From the NCBI RefSeq assembly GCF_020886055.1, contig NZ_AP025184.1, positions 1,488,001 to 1,552,000 on the forward strand: DNA of 64,000 nt. Direction: 5' to 3'. This document shows, one piece after another, positions 1 through 9,715 of the stretch. The translations under genes and the position numbers were made by a program. Source of the stretch: Flavobacterium ammoniigenes. GTDB lineage: Bacteria; Bacteroidota; Bacteroidia; Flavobacteriales; Flavobacteriaceae. The notes below the pieces were generated by a model, which ran no database searches, had not been told where the DNA came from, and saw nothing but the letters and a program-made list of their open reading frames with translations. The number at the start of each line of letters is the position of its first letter. The stretch's first letter is position 1.

Positions 1-227
1 ACAACAAAGTGGCCATCGAGTATGCTTTAACTGAATTGAGAATGGCACATCAATCTCAAGACATTCCAGCTATTCAAACAGCTTTGGACAACATCAATGC
101 AGCTTGGAAAAAAGCTACTGAAGCGATGTATGCTCAAGGAGAACAAGGTCAAGCAGAGGCACAACCTCAAGGGGATGCGCAATCAGGTGACAATGTTGAA
201 GACGTTGACTTCGAAGAAGTGAAATAA
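1..227 (+). CDS. dnaK: Chaperone DnaK (Hsp70), C-terminal fragment
   Basis: Only the last ~75 codons are in the window; the frame is open to the left edge, so the gene starts outside. The fragment is the helical lid end of Hsp70 (ALTELRMAHQSQDIPAIQTA and following, then NAAWKKATEAMY) followed by a Q/G/D-rich linker and the acidic tail EDVDFEEVK, matching the conserved EEVD-like end of bacterial DnaK. DnaK is the cytosolic ATP-dependent chaperone working with DnaJ and GrpE. A strong hairpin terminator follows directly, so dnaK ends its transcription unit here. Identification is by family knowledge of the C-terminal tail; the ATPase domain cannot be seen. Confidence 0.93.
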   Translation, partial: NKVAIEYALTELRMAHQSQDIPAIQTALDNINAAWKKATEAMYAQGEQGQAEAQPQGDAQSGDNVEDVDFEEVK

Positions 228-253
228 TTTTTATTTCATTTATATAAACAAAA

Positions 254-283
254 AACCGAGCTAGAAATAGCTCGGTTTTTTTA
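254..283. terminator. Bidirectional intrinsic terminator between dnaK and the metalloprotease gene
   Basis: AACCGAGCTA-GAAA-TAGCTCGGTT hairpin with an A-run on the left and a T-run on the right, so it can end transcription in both directions. It separates dnaK (plus) from the convergent gene on the minus strand. Confidence 0.9.
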
Positions 284-318
284 TGGAATAGGATCCGACT
301 TTTGCAAGCCGGATTTTT

Positions 319-2880
319 TTATTTCGGATCTAAAGCTTTGTCAATACGTGCTACTAAATCCAATAAATGTAGTTTACTTAATCGGTCAGTTGCACGGGCG
401 GCAGCCGCTTTTACATTAGATTTTAAACTTACTAATTGACCTCTAGCGATAGATGGTAAATCAGTTTGGTTTAAGTTAACTGTTCTCGTGTTAAAACCAT
501 AAGTTACACCAACTGGAACTGATCGAACGGTCGCATTTCCAGGGTTTAATAATCCAGTTACTTTATCCACAAATACTTTTTGAAGATTTCTTCTGTAAAT
601 ATCGATTGGTTTATTCGTTTTTAATTCAGCAAAAATTCCGTTACGTACATCAGTCATTAATTCATCTACAGTATAGTTGTTTTTGTTGATAGATGAACCT
701 TCAAACAAACGTACCATTCGGTCACCAGCTAATAAATTACTTAATGTTGATTCTTGCATCGCTTTAATCGCTTCCACACCGTTGTCTGGGTTGATTTTTG
801 CTAACACATTTTGATCCATTAACCATTTAGGCGTAGCAAACAATTGTGTGTTTAAGAAGCTAACAGCTTCCTTTTGAATACTTCTTGGCACCACTTCAAA
901 TTGGTTACCACCCATATCGTAAGTTTTTGGAGTATCATAAATACCACCAACATTTTTCGTTACATGACCTAAATAACGTCTGAATTGACCTGTAAGTGCA
1001 GAGTATAATTCATCTAACTCAGCATAACTTTCTCCTTTTTCAGCACTCCATTTTAATAAATTAGGTAGAATGCGTTTCAGGTTTTTGATTCCGTAAGCTG
1101 AGGCTTTCATAGCATTGTCACCAATATCTTCTGTTTGATATCTTGGGTCATATGGACTAGATTCAGTACCAAACCAAAGGCGACGATTTTTGTAAGCTTC
1201 TTTAGTCATTTCATTCAAGATAGCTTTCTCTTCTTTATCAGTTTTGGCATCTTCAAAATAAGAGTACCCCCATTTAATAGCCCATTTGTCATAATCTCCA
1301 ATTTTTGGGAACAAATGTTTTACTCCATCTTCTGGTTGAGCAACATAATTGAAACGTGCATAATCCATGATCGAGGAAGTGTGCCCATTTTTCTCTTGGA
1401 AGGCAGCATCTCTTAATTTTTCTACAGGAGTAGCAGAACTTGCTCCCATATTATGACGCAATCCTAAAGTATGTCCTACTTCGTGAGAGGATACAAAACG
1501 AATTAATTCGCCCATTAAATTATCATCAAATTGTTTTTTTCTAGCTTCTGGATCAACCGCTGCAGTTTGAATTAAATACCAGTTGCGCAACAAACTCATG
1601 ATGTTGTGGTACCAACCAATATGACTTTCTAAGATTTCTCCAGTTCTAGGATCGTGAACATTAGGTCCGTAAGCATTTTGAATTTCAGCAGCAAAATAAC
1701 GCAATACAGAAAAACGAGCATCTTCCAAACTCATTGTTGGGTCGTTTTCTGGCCAATATTCGCCACGAATAGCATTTTTCCAACCGGCATTTTCAAAGGC
1801 TACTTGCCAATCGTCAATACCTTGTTTGATGTATTTTTTCCATTTATCTGGCGTAGCAGGGTCAATATAATATACAATCGGTTTTGCTGGTTCAATCAAT
1901 TCACCTCTTTTTTGTTTAGCCGCATCTTCTTTTGATTTTGGTTCCAAACGCCATCTTACCGCAAAAACTTCGGTATCCGATTTGTGTGATTCTTCTTCGA
2001 AAACACCATATTGGTTGGCAAAATAGCCTACACGTGCGTCAAATGTTCTTTTACGCATTGGGTTTTTTGGCAAAGCAATCATGGAAGTATTTAATTCTAC
2101 TGTTAAAAAACCTGAGTCTAAACCAGCAGGTAAATTAGTACCAATTCTTGGTGTTGGATTCAAAGAAATCAAAGCTGGAACTGTAGAATAGGTTTTTACC
2201 GTTCTAATTTCAGTATTGATTGGGAAACTGCTTATTTTTTGAATAAACGATTTTTCTTTTTGGAATGCCTGAATACTTAAGGTTTGTTTTTTTACAGGGT
2301 CCAAAGAAAACGTTTGTACATCTCCATCAAAAGTTGGTGTCATGTCAATCACATAACCCGATTCTTTTCCATCTTTATCTTTTTTGATCGCTAAAATATC
2401 ATAGTTTCCTATAATTGGATTTGCAGAGGAATTTTTTACCGCTTGTGCTAATGGTTTATCTCCGTCTGGTGACATAATAACGTAACTGATAGAACGTAAT
2501 AACAAGGTGTTGTTCAATCCTTTTTCAAATTGAATCACTTGTCTGTTCACTTCTTCACCACCAAAAATTCCACCACCCGCAGGAGTTTTAGAAAATCGAG
2601 TAATGGTCATGATTTCAGTATCCAATAAATTAGCTGGAATTTCAAAAAGGTATTTCGCATCCATTTTATGAATATCGATTAACCCTTTTTGAGTAACGGC
2701 CGTGGTATCAATTACTTTATTGTACGGTTTAGGCCCTTTTTTAGCCTCAGGTTTTGGTGTTTCTGAAGCTGTAATTGCAGGTTTAACTGCATCTTTCTTT
2801 TTCTTTGTTTGACTGATTGCTCCTTGGCTAAAACAGACAAGTAGACTTACTACAATTAAACTCGATTTAAGTTGTACCAT
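319..2880 (-). CDS. Exported zinc-dependent metalloprotease (DUF5117/DUF5118 type)
   Basis: An 853-residue protein with an N-terminal signal peptide (cleavage probably near AISQ, residues 20-24) and a Lys/Pro-rich linker. The zinc site is HEVGHTLGLRH at residues 466-476, the HExxHxxGxxH pattern of metzincin-like peptidases, with a Met further on (SSIMDYA) that may form the Met-turn. The layout is that of the large Bacteroidota zinc-dependent metalloproteases with DUF5117/DUF5118 domains before the catalytic part. Expected to act in the periplasm or at the cell surface; the substrate is unknown. It is a single gene with its own terminator side and ~270 bp of free upstream DNA. Start is the ATG directly before the signal peptide. 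Confidence 0.9.
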   Translation of the reverse strand: MVQLKSSLIVVSLLVCFSQGAISQTKKKKDAVKPAITASETPKPEAKKGPKPYNKVIDTTAVTQKGLIDIHKMDAKYLFEIPANLLDTEIMTITRFSKTPAGGGIFGGEEVNRQVIQFEKGLNNTLLLRSISYVIMSPDGDKPLAQAVKNSSANPIIGNYDILAIKKDKDGKESGYVIDMTPTFDGDVQTFSLDPVKKQTLSIQAFQKEKSFIQKISSFPINTEIRTVKTYSTVPALISLNPTPRIGTNLPAGLDSGFLTVELNTSMIALPKNPMRKRTFDARVGYFANQYGVFEEESHKSDTEVFAVRWRLEPKSKEDAAKQKRGELIEPAKPIVYYIDPATPDKWKKYIKQGIDDWQVAFENAGWKNAIRGEYWPENDPTMSLEDARFSVLRYFAAEIQNAYGPNVHDPRTGEILESHIGWYHNIMSLLRNWYLIQTAAVDPEARKKQFDDNLMGELIRFVSSHEVGHTLGLRHNMGASSATPVEKLRDAAFQEKNGHTSSIMDYARFNYVAQPEDGVKHLFPKIGDYDKWAIKWGYSYFEDAKTDKEEKAILNEMTKEAYKNRRLWFGTESSPYDPRYQTEDIGDNAMKASAYGIKNLKRILPNLLKWSAEKGESYAELDELYSALTGQFRRYLGHVTKNVGGIYDTPKTYDMGGNQFEVVPRSIQKEAVSFLNTQLFATPKWLMDQNVLAKINPDNGVEAIKAMQESTLSNLLAGDRMVRLFEGSSINKNNYTVDELMTDVRNGIFAELKTNKPIDIYRRNLQKVFVDKVTGLLNPGNATVRSVPVGVTYGFNTRTVNLNQTDLPSIARGQLVSLKSNVKAAAARATDRLSKLHLLDLVARIDKALDPK

Positions 2881-3152
2881 TGAATTCCTCTTTTTAAATT
2901 AATATTTAGTTATTGGTAGCATAAGGTGTTAATTATTCGTAAACATACTACGAATATTCAAATTTATTGCTTTATTTTTAAAATAACCATATGAATTTTC
3001 GGTTTTGTTTGAATACTGATATTAATTACTAAAACAATTAATATTGTATAAATATGATGAAACTCATAGGTGCAGAGGTAAATTCTACCTATTTTTGTGA
3101 GGGTTTGACTAATATATTAGAGTAGGTTAAATGTCATTAATGGATTTTGTTT

Positions 3153-4223
3153 ATGAGAAAAATTAAATACAAAAAAGGTCGAAAAGTACAGCCCTTACAT
3201 TTAGAATATACGGGTATCCATAAAAATAGTGAATCTGAAATGCAATTGTTTGTCTATGATGATTTGACATTAACAGAGTTCGAAAAAATAAATGTAGCCG
3301 ACTTTGATACAAATATTACCATTCAAAAAACCAATTGGCTCAATCTTCATGGGCTAAATGATACCGAGTTAATCAATGCTCTAGGGGATTATTTTGCGAT
3401 TGACAGTTTTATGTTGTCTGATATTTTAAATACGACCAAACGAACGAAATTAGAAGAGCAACAAGAAGTGTTGTTTTTTAATATTAAATCTCTTTTACCC
3501 AAAGAAAATACAGATACGATTCAAACGGAGCAAATTAGTTTTTTAATTAAAGAAGGTGTTTTGATTTCGTTTCAAGAAAAGCGAAGTGATTTCTTTACGC
3601 ACATTCGTGAGCGAATTCGAACTCATTCTGGGATTGTGAGAACCAAAAAAGCCGATTATTTATTGTATATTTTATTAGATGCCGTAATGGAAAACTTCTA
3701 CATTACTTTGGAACATGAAGAGGACAAAGTAGAAGAGTTGATTAATTTATCTAAGAATAGCGATAATCCCATTATCTTGGAGCGTATTGAAAAACATAGA
3801 GACAATTTTAATTTATTAAAACGCTCTATCATTCCACTTCGAGATTCGCTTTACGATATTAAAAGTATTAAAGACGATAACGTATTCAACCTAATTGAAA
3901 ATGATAATTTTAGTTTTTTTGCAAGGTTATATCAAAAAAGCTTGGAACTTTTGGAACAAATTGAATCGGATATGGGCGCATTAGATAGTGCTTCTAATTT
4001 CTTTTTCTCGGCACAAACGCATAAGATGAATGAGATTATGAAAACCTTGACTATTGTGTCGGCTATTTTCATTCCTTTAACTTTTATTGTTGGAGTATAC
4101 GGAATGAATTTCGAATTCATGCCCGAGTTACACTATCCGTATGGCTATTATACCGTTATTGGGGTAATGGTGCTAATAGGAATTGCCATGTTGTTGTATT
4201 TCAAAAAAAGAAGGTGGTTTTAA
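3153..4223 (+). CDS. corA: CorA-family magnesium/cobalt transporter
   Basis: A 356-residue protein: a large cytosolic N-terminal domain (1-290) rich in acidic residues and long helices, then two C-terminal membrane helices. The signature GMN is at residues 317-319 (YGMNFEFMPEL), at the end of the first helix and starting the periplasmic loop; a basic tail (KKRRWF) ends the protein. It should form a pentameric Mg2+ (or Co2+/Ni2+) channel in the inner membrane. A TTG lies two codons upstream, but the ATG giving MRKIKYKKGRK is the better start. TATTTTTG at 3090-3097 fits a -7 element for this gene. Confidence 0.95.
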   Translation: MRKIKYKKGRKVQPLHLEYTGIHKNSESEMQLFVYDDLTLTEFEKINVADFDTNITIQKTNWLNLHGLNDTELINALGDYFAIDSFMLSDILNTTKRTKLEEQQEVLFFNIKSLLPKENTDTIQTEQISFLIKEGVLISFQEKRSDFFTHIRERIRTHSGIVRTKKADYLLYILLDAVMENFYITLEHEEDKVEELINLSKNSDNPIILERIEKHRDNFNLLKRSIIPLRDSLYDIKSIKDDNVFNLIENDNFSFFARLYQKSLELLEQIESDMGALDSASNFFFSAQTHKMNEIMKTLTIVSAIFIPLTFIVGVYGMNFEFMPELHYPYGYYTVIGVMVLIGIAMLLYFKKRRWF

Positions 4224-4276
4224 TCCCTTTATCTAACTAATAATTCAAGTATATTCGCATTCTTAAATTTATAAAA

Positions 4277-6376
4277 ATGAAACAGTTATTTTCTTTATTG
4301 TTCGTATTTGCTTTTGGATTTACTCAAGCACAAACCGTGAGTTCTCCTTCTGGTAAAATCGCTCTTTCTTTTCAATTAACCTCTTCAGGCCAACCTACTT
4401 ATTCGGTAAATTATAAAACGAAGTCAGTTGTTGTATCGAGTGATTTAGGAATTAAATTAAAAGATAAGCCTGCATTGAATGCAAACTTTGAGATTCAAAC
4501 ATCAAAAAACAACACCTTCAATGAAACTTGGAAGCCGGTATTAGGGGAACAAACTACCATTGTCAATCACTACAACGAATTGGTTGTTAGTTTAGTTCAA
4601 AAAAACACCAATGTAAAATTGAATTTGGTCTTTAGAGCTTTTGACGAAGGAGTGGCATTTCGCTACGATTTCCCTAAACAAAACGAACTGAATTATTTTG
4701 TTATTTCGGATGAAGAAACCCAATTCAATTTGACAGAAAACAATAAAGTATTTTGGTTACCGGGTGATTTTGACAGTAATGAATACGAATACAACGAAAC
4801 TAAATTTTCGGATATAGACAATTCAAAAATCAACATGAATAACGGAATCGGAGTAAAATCCATTCCAGGAAAATATACGGTTCAAACCCCCTTAATGATG
4901 AAGTCCCCATCGGGCTTGTATGTCAATATTTTTGAAGCTGCAGTTGTGAACTATCCAGTGATGCATTTGAAAGCGGATGTATCTAGTTACAAATTAAAAT
5001 CTGAACTAGTTCCCAATGCAATTGGTGACAAAGCCTATTTACAAACGCCTTGTGTATCGCCATGGAGAACCATTATGATTAGTGATGATGCTAGAGATAT
5101 CGTGGCTTCTAAAATGATTTTAAACTTGAACGAACCTTCTAAATTGGAAGATACTTCTTGGATCAAACCAATGAAATATGTAGGTATTTGGTGGGAAATG
5201 CATGTAGGTAATTCGACATGGGATTATGCAGGTTCTCAAAATGCTACTACTGATTTTGGAACAAAACTAGCCTCATCAGGGCGCCATGGAGCAACAACTG
5301 CCAATACGAAACGCTATATTGATTTTGCTGCTAAACATGGTTTTGATGGCGTATTGGTGGAAGGATGGAATGAAGGATGGGAAGATTGGTCAGGCAATTG
5401 GAAAGAAGAAGTTTTTGACTTTGTAACACCCTATCCTGATTTTGACATTGCCGCAATTTCGGCTTACGCCAAAGCTAAGAATGTAAAGATGATTATGCAC
5501 CACGAAACCTCAGGTTCGGTGGCAAATTATGAAAGACGTTTGGATCGTGCTTTTGAAAATATGGTGAAATACAATTATCCAGCTGTTAAAACGGGTTATG
5601 TGGGAAAAATTATTCCGCGTGGTGAAATGCACGATGGACAAACGATGGTAAATCATTTTGCGCATGTGGTAAAACGAGCAGCAGATTATAAATTAATGGT
5701 TAATTCTCACGAATCATCCCATCCAACAGGCCTAGGAAGAACCTATCCTAATTATGTAGCCGCTGAGGCAGCACGTGGAAACGAATTCAATGCTTGGAGT
5801 ATTGGAAATCCGCCGATGCACGAAACGATTTTACCGTTTACTCGTCAATTGGGTGGTCCAATGGATTATACGCCTGGGATTTTCGAAATTAAAATGAGTC
5901 ATTATGATAAGAAGAAAAAAGAGCAAGTGCAGACTACTTTGGCAAAACAGTTGGCCTTATATGTAACGATGTATTCTCCTATTCAAATGGCGGCCGACTT
6001 GCCAGAGAATTATGAAAAATATTCAGATGCATTTCAGTTTATTAAAGATGTTGCGATCGATTGGGATGAGAGTAGGTATTTACAAGCTGAACCAGGGGAT
6101 TATTTGACAATTGCCAGAAAAGCAAAAGGAAAACAATCTTGGTTTTTAGGTGCAATAACTGATGAGAACCCTAGAAATACTGAAATTAAATTGGACTTTT
6201 TATCCAAAGGAAAAAAATATAAAGCTATTATTTATGAAGATGCTAAAGATGCCGATTGGAAAATGAATCCAAAAGCGTATTCAATTCGAACTGTGATAGT
6301 AACTAATTCTTCAAAAATCAAATTGAATTTAGCCCCAGGGGGTGGAACGGCAATTAGTTTTGAACCCATCAATTAA
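4277..6376 (+). CDS. Glycoside hydrolase family 97 (SusB-like alpha-glucosidase)
   Basis: A 699-residue exported enzyme with a signal peptide (cleavage after FTQAQ). Order: N-terminal GH97 beta-sandwich, (beta/alpha)8 barrel with WWEMHVG and EGWNEGWEDW, and a C-terminal beta domain. Three glutamates, E410 (HHETSG), E479 (NSHESSHPTG) and E503 (AARGNE), have exactly the spacing of E439, E508 and E532 of Bacteroides SusB (69 and 24 residues), which are its general bases and acid. This points to the inverting, alpha-glucosidase branch rather than the retaining galactosidase branch. It likely releases glucose from alpha-glucans in the periplasm. No susC/susD pair is adjacent, so it does not sit in a polysaccharide locus here. 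The alignment to SusB is from memory. Confidence 0.93.
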   Translation: MKQLFSLLFVFAFGFTQAQTVSSPSGKIALSFQLTSSGQPTYSVNYKTKSVVVSSDLGIKLKDKPALNANFEIQTSKNNTFNETWKPVLGEQTTIVNHYNELVVSLVQKNTNVKLNLVFRAFDEGVAFRYDFPKQNELNYFVISDEETQFNLTENNKVFWLPGDFDSNEYEYNETKFSDIDNSKINMNNGIGVKSIPGKYTVQTPLMMKSPSGLYVNIFEAAVVNYPVMHLKADVSSYKLKSELVPNAIGDKAYLQTPCVSPWRTIMISDDARDIVASKMILNLNEPSKLEDTSWIKPMKYVGIWWEMHVGNSTWDYAGSQNATTDFGTKLASSGRHGATTANTKRYIDFAAKHGFDGVLVEGWNEGWEDWSGNWKEEVFDFVTPYPDFDIAAISAYAKAKNVKMIMHHETSGSVANYERRLDRAFENMVKYNYPAVKTGYVGKIIPRGEMHDGQTMVNHFAHVVKRAADYKLMVNSHESSHPTGLGRTYPNYVAAEAARGNEFNAWSIGNPPMHETILPFTRQLGGPMDYTPGIFEIKMSHYDKKKKEQVQTTLAKQLALYVTMYSPIQMAADLPENYEKYSDAFQFIKDVAIDWDESRYLQAEPGDYLTIARKAKGKQSWFLGAITDENPRNTEIKLDFLSKGKKYKAIIYEDAKDADWKMNPKAYSIRTVIVTNSSKIKLNLAPGGGTAISFEPIN

Positions 6377-6383
6377 GTATTCA

Positions 6384-6412
6384 AACCTGCTTTTTATAAG
6401 CAGGTTTTTTTA
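6384..6412 (+). terminator. Intrinsic terminator after GH97 gene
   Basis: Stem AACCTGCTT / AAGCAGGTT with a short loop, followed by seven T. It lies 7 bases after the GH97 stop codon and upstream of the M28 peptidase gene. Confidence 0.88.
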
Positions 6413-6476
6413 TACCATTAATTCTCATTTATTTAAAAAGAATTCCGAAATTGCCCTTTCAATAAATTTACCACTT

Positions 6477-7853
6477 ATGAAAAAATCACTAGTAGCAGGA
6501 GTACTTTTCTTTAATGGATTAGCCATGCTAGCACAATCTAATGACGAACAAGTTATCAAAGATATTTATAAATCAGGTTTAACCAATGCCAAATGTTATG
6601 GTTGGTTAGAACATTTATCTAATAAAATTGGATCTAGATTATCTGGTTCTGACAATGCTGAGAAAGCGGTGCAGTATACCAAAACTCAATTAGAAACTTT
6701 AGGATTAGATAAGGTATATCTCCAAGAAGTGATGGTGCCCAAATGGGTTCGCGGTGAAAAAGAGATCGCCTATATTTTGGATAATAAAACAAAAATAACA
6801 GTACCAATAGCCGCATTAGGAGGTTCGGTAGCCACTTCTAAAAATGGTTTAACTGCCGAAGTTATCGAAGTTCAAGGTATTGAAGACTTAAAAAAATGGG
6901 GAGATAAAATCAAAGGAAAAATTGTTTTTTATAACCGTCCAATGGACCCCACTTTTATTGAAACCTTCAAATCCTACGGTGGTTGTGTGGATCAACGCTA
7001 TGCTGGCGCTAAAGAAGCAGCAAAATTTGGGGCCGTAGGAACAATTGTTCGTTCGATGAATTTGCGGTTGGACGATTTCCCACATACGGGTGCGCAAAGT
7101 TATGGTGATTTATCTCCGGCGGAATACATTCCGACTGCAGCAATTAGTACCAATGGCGCCGAATTGTTAAGCCAAAAATTAAAAGCCAATCCAGCTTTAA
7201 AATTCTACTTCAAACAATCTTGTGTACAAATGCCAGACGTACTTTCGTATAATGTAATTGGAGAAATTAAAGGAAGTGAACATCCAGAGAATATTATGGT
7301 TGTTGGTGGGCATTTGGATTCCTGGGATTTAGCTGATGGCTCCCATGATGATGGAGCAGGAGTAGTGCAGAGTATGGAAACGGTTCGAATTTTCAAACAG
7401 ATTGGGTACAAACCTAAAAATACTATTCGAGTGGTGTTGTTTATGAATGAAGAAAATGGAGGAAGAGGGGGGAAAAAATACGCTGAGTTAGCACAAACCA
7501 ATCATGAGAACCACATCTTCGCTTTAGAAAGTGATTCGGGTGGGTTTAGCCCAAGAGGTTTTTCTATTGAAGCTGACGATGCTAATTTTCAAAAAGTACT
7601 TTCATGGAAAAACCTATTTGAACCGTATTTGATTCATAGTTTTGTAAAAGGCGGTGCGGGTGCCGATATTAATCCGCTAAGTTCAGGTAAAATTGTGAAA
7701 GCAGGATTGAAACCAGATTCACAACGCTACTTTGATTACCATCATGCTTTGAACGATACATTTGATGCAATCAATAAAAGAGAATTGGAATTAGGTGCAG
7801 CAACAATGACTTCTTTACTGTATTTAATGGATCAAAATGGAATTATAAAGTAA
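6477..7853 (+). CDS. Exported M28-family zinc aminopeptidase/carboxypeptidase
   Basis: A 458-residue protein. An open frame runs 45 codons further upstream into the GH97 gene and its terminator, but the ATG at MKKSLVAGVLFF is followed by a proper signal peptide (ending near AMLAQ) and is the real start. Residues ~120-250 form a PA-like insert; the M28 catalytic core follows, with HLD at 279-281, DGSHDDGAG at 287-295, MNEEN at 323-327, an ESDSGG motif, and YHH near the C-terminus supplying the last zinc ligand. These are the five ligands of the co-catalytic two-zinc site. It should cleave residues from peptides in the periplasm or outside the cell; end specificity cannot be told. Confidence 0.93.
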   Translation: MKKSLVAGVLFFNGLAMLAQSNDEQVIKDIYKSGLTNAKCYGWLEHLSNKIGSRLSGSDNAEKAVQYTKTQLETLGLDKVYLQEVMVPKWVRGEKEIAYILDNKTKITVPIAALGGSVATSKNGLTAEVIEVQGIEDLKKWGDKIKGKIVFYNRPMDPTFIETFKSYGGCVDQRYAGAKEAAKFGAVGTIVRSMNLRLDDFPHTGAQSYGDLSPAEYIPTAAISTNGAELLSQKLKANPALKFYFKQSCVQMPDVLSYNVIGEIKGSEHPENIMVVGGHLDSWDLADGSHDDGAGVVQSMETVRIFKQIGYKPKNTIRVVLFMNEENGGRGGKKYAELAQTNHENHIFALESDSGGFSPRGFSIEADDANFQKVLSWKNLFEPYLIHSFVKGGAGADINPLSSGKIVKAGLKPDSQRYFDYHHALNDTFDAINKRELELGAATMTSLLYLMDQNGIIK

Positions 7854-7854
7854 A

Positions 7855-7884
7855 AAAAAAAGGCTTCGAAAGAAGCCTTTTTTA
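7855..7884. terminator. Bidirectional terminator between M28 gene and minus-strand neighbour
   Basis: A-run, stem AAGGCTTC-GAAA-GAAGCCTT, then a T-run. It serves both convergent genes. Confidence 0.9.
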
Positions 7885-7903
7885 TTCTATAGGTTAGTAG
7901 GAT

Positions 7904-8743
7904 TTAAATTCTAAAAATTCCTCCAACAGCTATGATTTTTTGAAAGAAAAAGAATTCTTGAGACGCTGAATCGGTATCGCTAAAAGTAGTTTGAATATCA
8001 GGCATATTGATATAACCTCCTTTTACTTCTGTTTGAATATAAAAATGCTTGAAAAAAGTGACGTTTAAACCTGCTTTTACAGAAGCGCCATAGCCAGCAA
8101 CATGAAAATCATCGTGTCTTTCTTTGTTGAATACTTTAGCATTAGTTTTTGGGAATAAAAATCCAGCACCAATGCCTTCGGTTAGATTCACTTGAATTTT
8201 GTCGGTATCCTTAATGTTGAATATCTTGGAAATATCATCATGTCTTGAAACTTCGGTATTCACATAGTTCAATCCATCGGTATGTTCAAAAGTTAAAAAT
8301 GATTCGGTTAAACGGACTAAATGATCTCCAAATCCTTCTGCATAGGAGTATCTGTTAGGATAATTTCCAGTATATCTCACAATTATATCTTGGTTCATTA
8401 CATATTTCATATGATCTACCCCGATAGCAACACTGTAATGATCATTAACGAAGTAACCCATTCTAAAATTGGTTTGTGGTATGGTCATTCGACCCGGGTT
8501 GATGTAATCGACATGCCATCCTTTGGGTTTGTCATGAGCAGTTACATCGTAAATAGTGAAATTATAATCAGTTCCTTTAAAAGTAATATCTGATTTAGAA
8601 TAGGAATCGCGGTTACCTCCCCAAGAAACAAAGAATTTTCCTTTGTTATGGGAGGTGTATTTATCTTGTGATTTTATGGTTTCCTGAGAAAATACAGAAA
8701 CTGTAACGAAAAGTAAAGCGCTAGATAAAAGAAATTTTTTCAA
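7904..8743 (-). CDS. Probable outer-membrane beta-barrel protein, function unknown
   Basis: A 279-residue protein with a signal peptide (MKKFLLSSALLFVTVSVFSQ), alternating hydrophobic/aromatic strands through the whole chain and a terminal ...GGIFRI strand, all typical of small outer-membrane beta-barrels. I recognise no named family. Its start codon is TTG: the codons upstream run into a TAA after four codons with no ATG, and the signal peptide fits this start. It lies 17 bp downstream of kdsA on the same strand, so it is probably co-transcribed, which would fit an envelope role. Confidence is high for the gene, moderate for the barrel. Confidence 0.8.
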   Translation of the reverse strand: MKKFLLSSALLFVTVSVFSQETIKSQDKYTSHNKGKFFVSWGGNRDSYSKSDITFKGTDYNFTIYDVTAHDKPKGWHVDYINPGRMTIPQTNFRMGYFVNDHYSVAIGVDHMKYVMNQDIIVRYTGNYPNRYSYAEGFGDHLVRLTESFLTFEHTDGLNYVNTEVSRHDDISKIFNIKDTDKIQVNLTEGIGAGFLFPKTNAKVFNKERHDDFHVAGYGASVKAGLNVTFFKHFYIQTEVKGGYINMPDIQTTFSDTDSASQEFFFFQKIIAVGGIFRI

Positions 8744-8760
8744 CGATTTGTAGTGTTAAA

Positions 8761-9579
8761 TTAAAACTGATTTACCGTTTTTCGGATGGCAACTAATTTG
8801 GTCATTAAGTCTTCAAAATAATCCAAATGCAGCATATTAGCACCATCACTTTTAGCATTAGCTGGATCAAAATGGGTTTCAATGAAAATTCCGTCTACAC
8901 CAACTGCAATACCTGCTTTGGCAACGGTTTCAATCATATCAGGTCTTCCGCCAGTCACACCTGCAGTTTGGTTGGGTTGTTGTAAGGAATGCGTAACATC
9001 TAATACAGTTGTTGCATACTGTTGCATCGTTGGAATTCCTCTATAATCAACAATCATATCTTGGTAACCAAACATGGTACCTCTATCCGTAACCATAACA
9101 TTTTGGTTGTTGCAATCCAATACTTTTTGAACAGCATGTTTCATACTTTCTGGACTCATGAATTGTCCTTTTTTCAAGTTGACGGTTCTACCGGTATTGG
9201 CTGCAGCCACTACTAAATCAGTTTGGCGAACTAAAAACGCAGGAATTTGTAGAATGTCGACATATTGTGCTGCTTTATCAGCATCCTCATTTGTATGAAT
9301 ATCCGTAACTGTTGGTACGCCAAAAGTTTCTGAAACTTTACGAAGTATTTGTAATGCTTTTTCATCACCAATACCTGAGAAACTATCAATTCTAGAACGA
9401 TTCGCCTTTTTAAAAGATCCTTTAAAAACAAAAGGAATTTCTAATTTGTCAGTAATACCAACTAATTTTTCAGCAATACGTAATGCCATTTCTTCTCCCT
9501 CAATTGCACAAGGACCTGCCAATAAAAAGAAGTTACCACTTTCAGTATGTTTGATTTGTGGGATATGTTGTAGGTTCAT
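8761..9579 (-). CDS. kdsA: 3-deoxy-8-phosphooctulonate synthase (KDO-8-P synthase)
   Basis: A 272-residue cytosolic enzyme condensing phosphoenolpyruvate with arabinose 5-phosphate to Kdo-8-phosphate, the first committed step to the Kdo of the lipopolysaccharide core. Recognisable blocks: LAGPCAIEGEEMA, FKGSFKKANRSR, TDIHTNEDAD, FLVRQTDL, DRGTMFGYQDMIVDYRG, VTGGRPDMIETVAKAG and GIFIETHFDPANAKSDG. Length is normal. The ATG at MNLQHIPQ is preferred to a TTG three codons upstream. A -7 type element (TACCTTTG on the minus strand, 9602-9609) lies just upstream. It probably heads a two-gene unit with the barrel protein. Confidence 0.97.
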   Translation of the reverse strand: MNLQHIPQIKHTESGNFFLLAGPCAIEGEEMALRIAEKLVGITDKLEIPFVFKGSFKKANRSRIDSFSGIGDEKALQILRKVSETFGVPTVTDIHTNEDADKAAQYVDILQIPAFLVRQTDLVVAAANTGRTVNLKKGQFMSPESMKHAVQKVLDCNNQNVMVTDRGTMFGYQDMIVDYRGIPTMQQYATTVLDVTHSLQQPNQTAGVTGGRPDMIETVAKAGIAVGVDGIFIETHFDPANAKSDGANMLHLDYFEDLMTKLVAIRKTVNQF

Positions 9580-9610
9580 AATAATCAATTTATTTAAAGT
9601 ACAAAGGTAG

Positions 9611-9633
9611 TTAGGAATTAGGAATTAGGAATT
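9611..9633. repeat. Short tandem repeat, three copies of TTAGGAA
   Basis: TTAGGAA three times in a row plus two further T, directly upstream of the kdsA promoter element. A small slippage-type repeat; change in copy number could alter promoter spacing, but nothing shows that it does. Confidence 0.7.
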
Positions 9634-9663
9634 CGATTTTCCAACTATTTTCGTTTTGGGATA

Positions 9664-9695
9664 TAAAAAAAGCTCTACTGTTAGGTAGAGCTTTT
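9664..9695 (-). terminator. Terminator of the MarR-nitroreductase-YceI operon
   Basis: Stem AAAGCTCTAC / GTAGAGCTTT with a short loop, flanked by A and T runs, 20 bases past the YceI stop on the minus strand. Confidence 0.88.
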
Positions 9696-9715
9696 TGTGA
9701 TTTCAAGTTGAAATA

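Noticed and set aside
6342..6476. Longer M28 peptidase reading into the GH97 gene
   Set aside because: It would cross the GH97 stop and a terminator and bury the signal peptide; the ATG at 6477 fits.
9611..9633. Phase-variation repeat controlling kdsA
   Set aside because: Only three 7-bp units outside the coding region; kept as a repeat but no evidence of switching.
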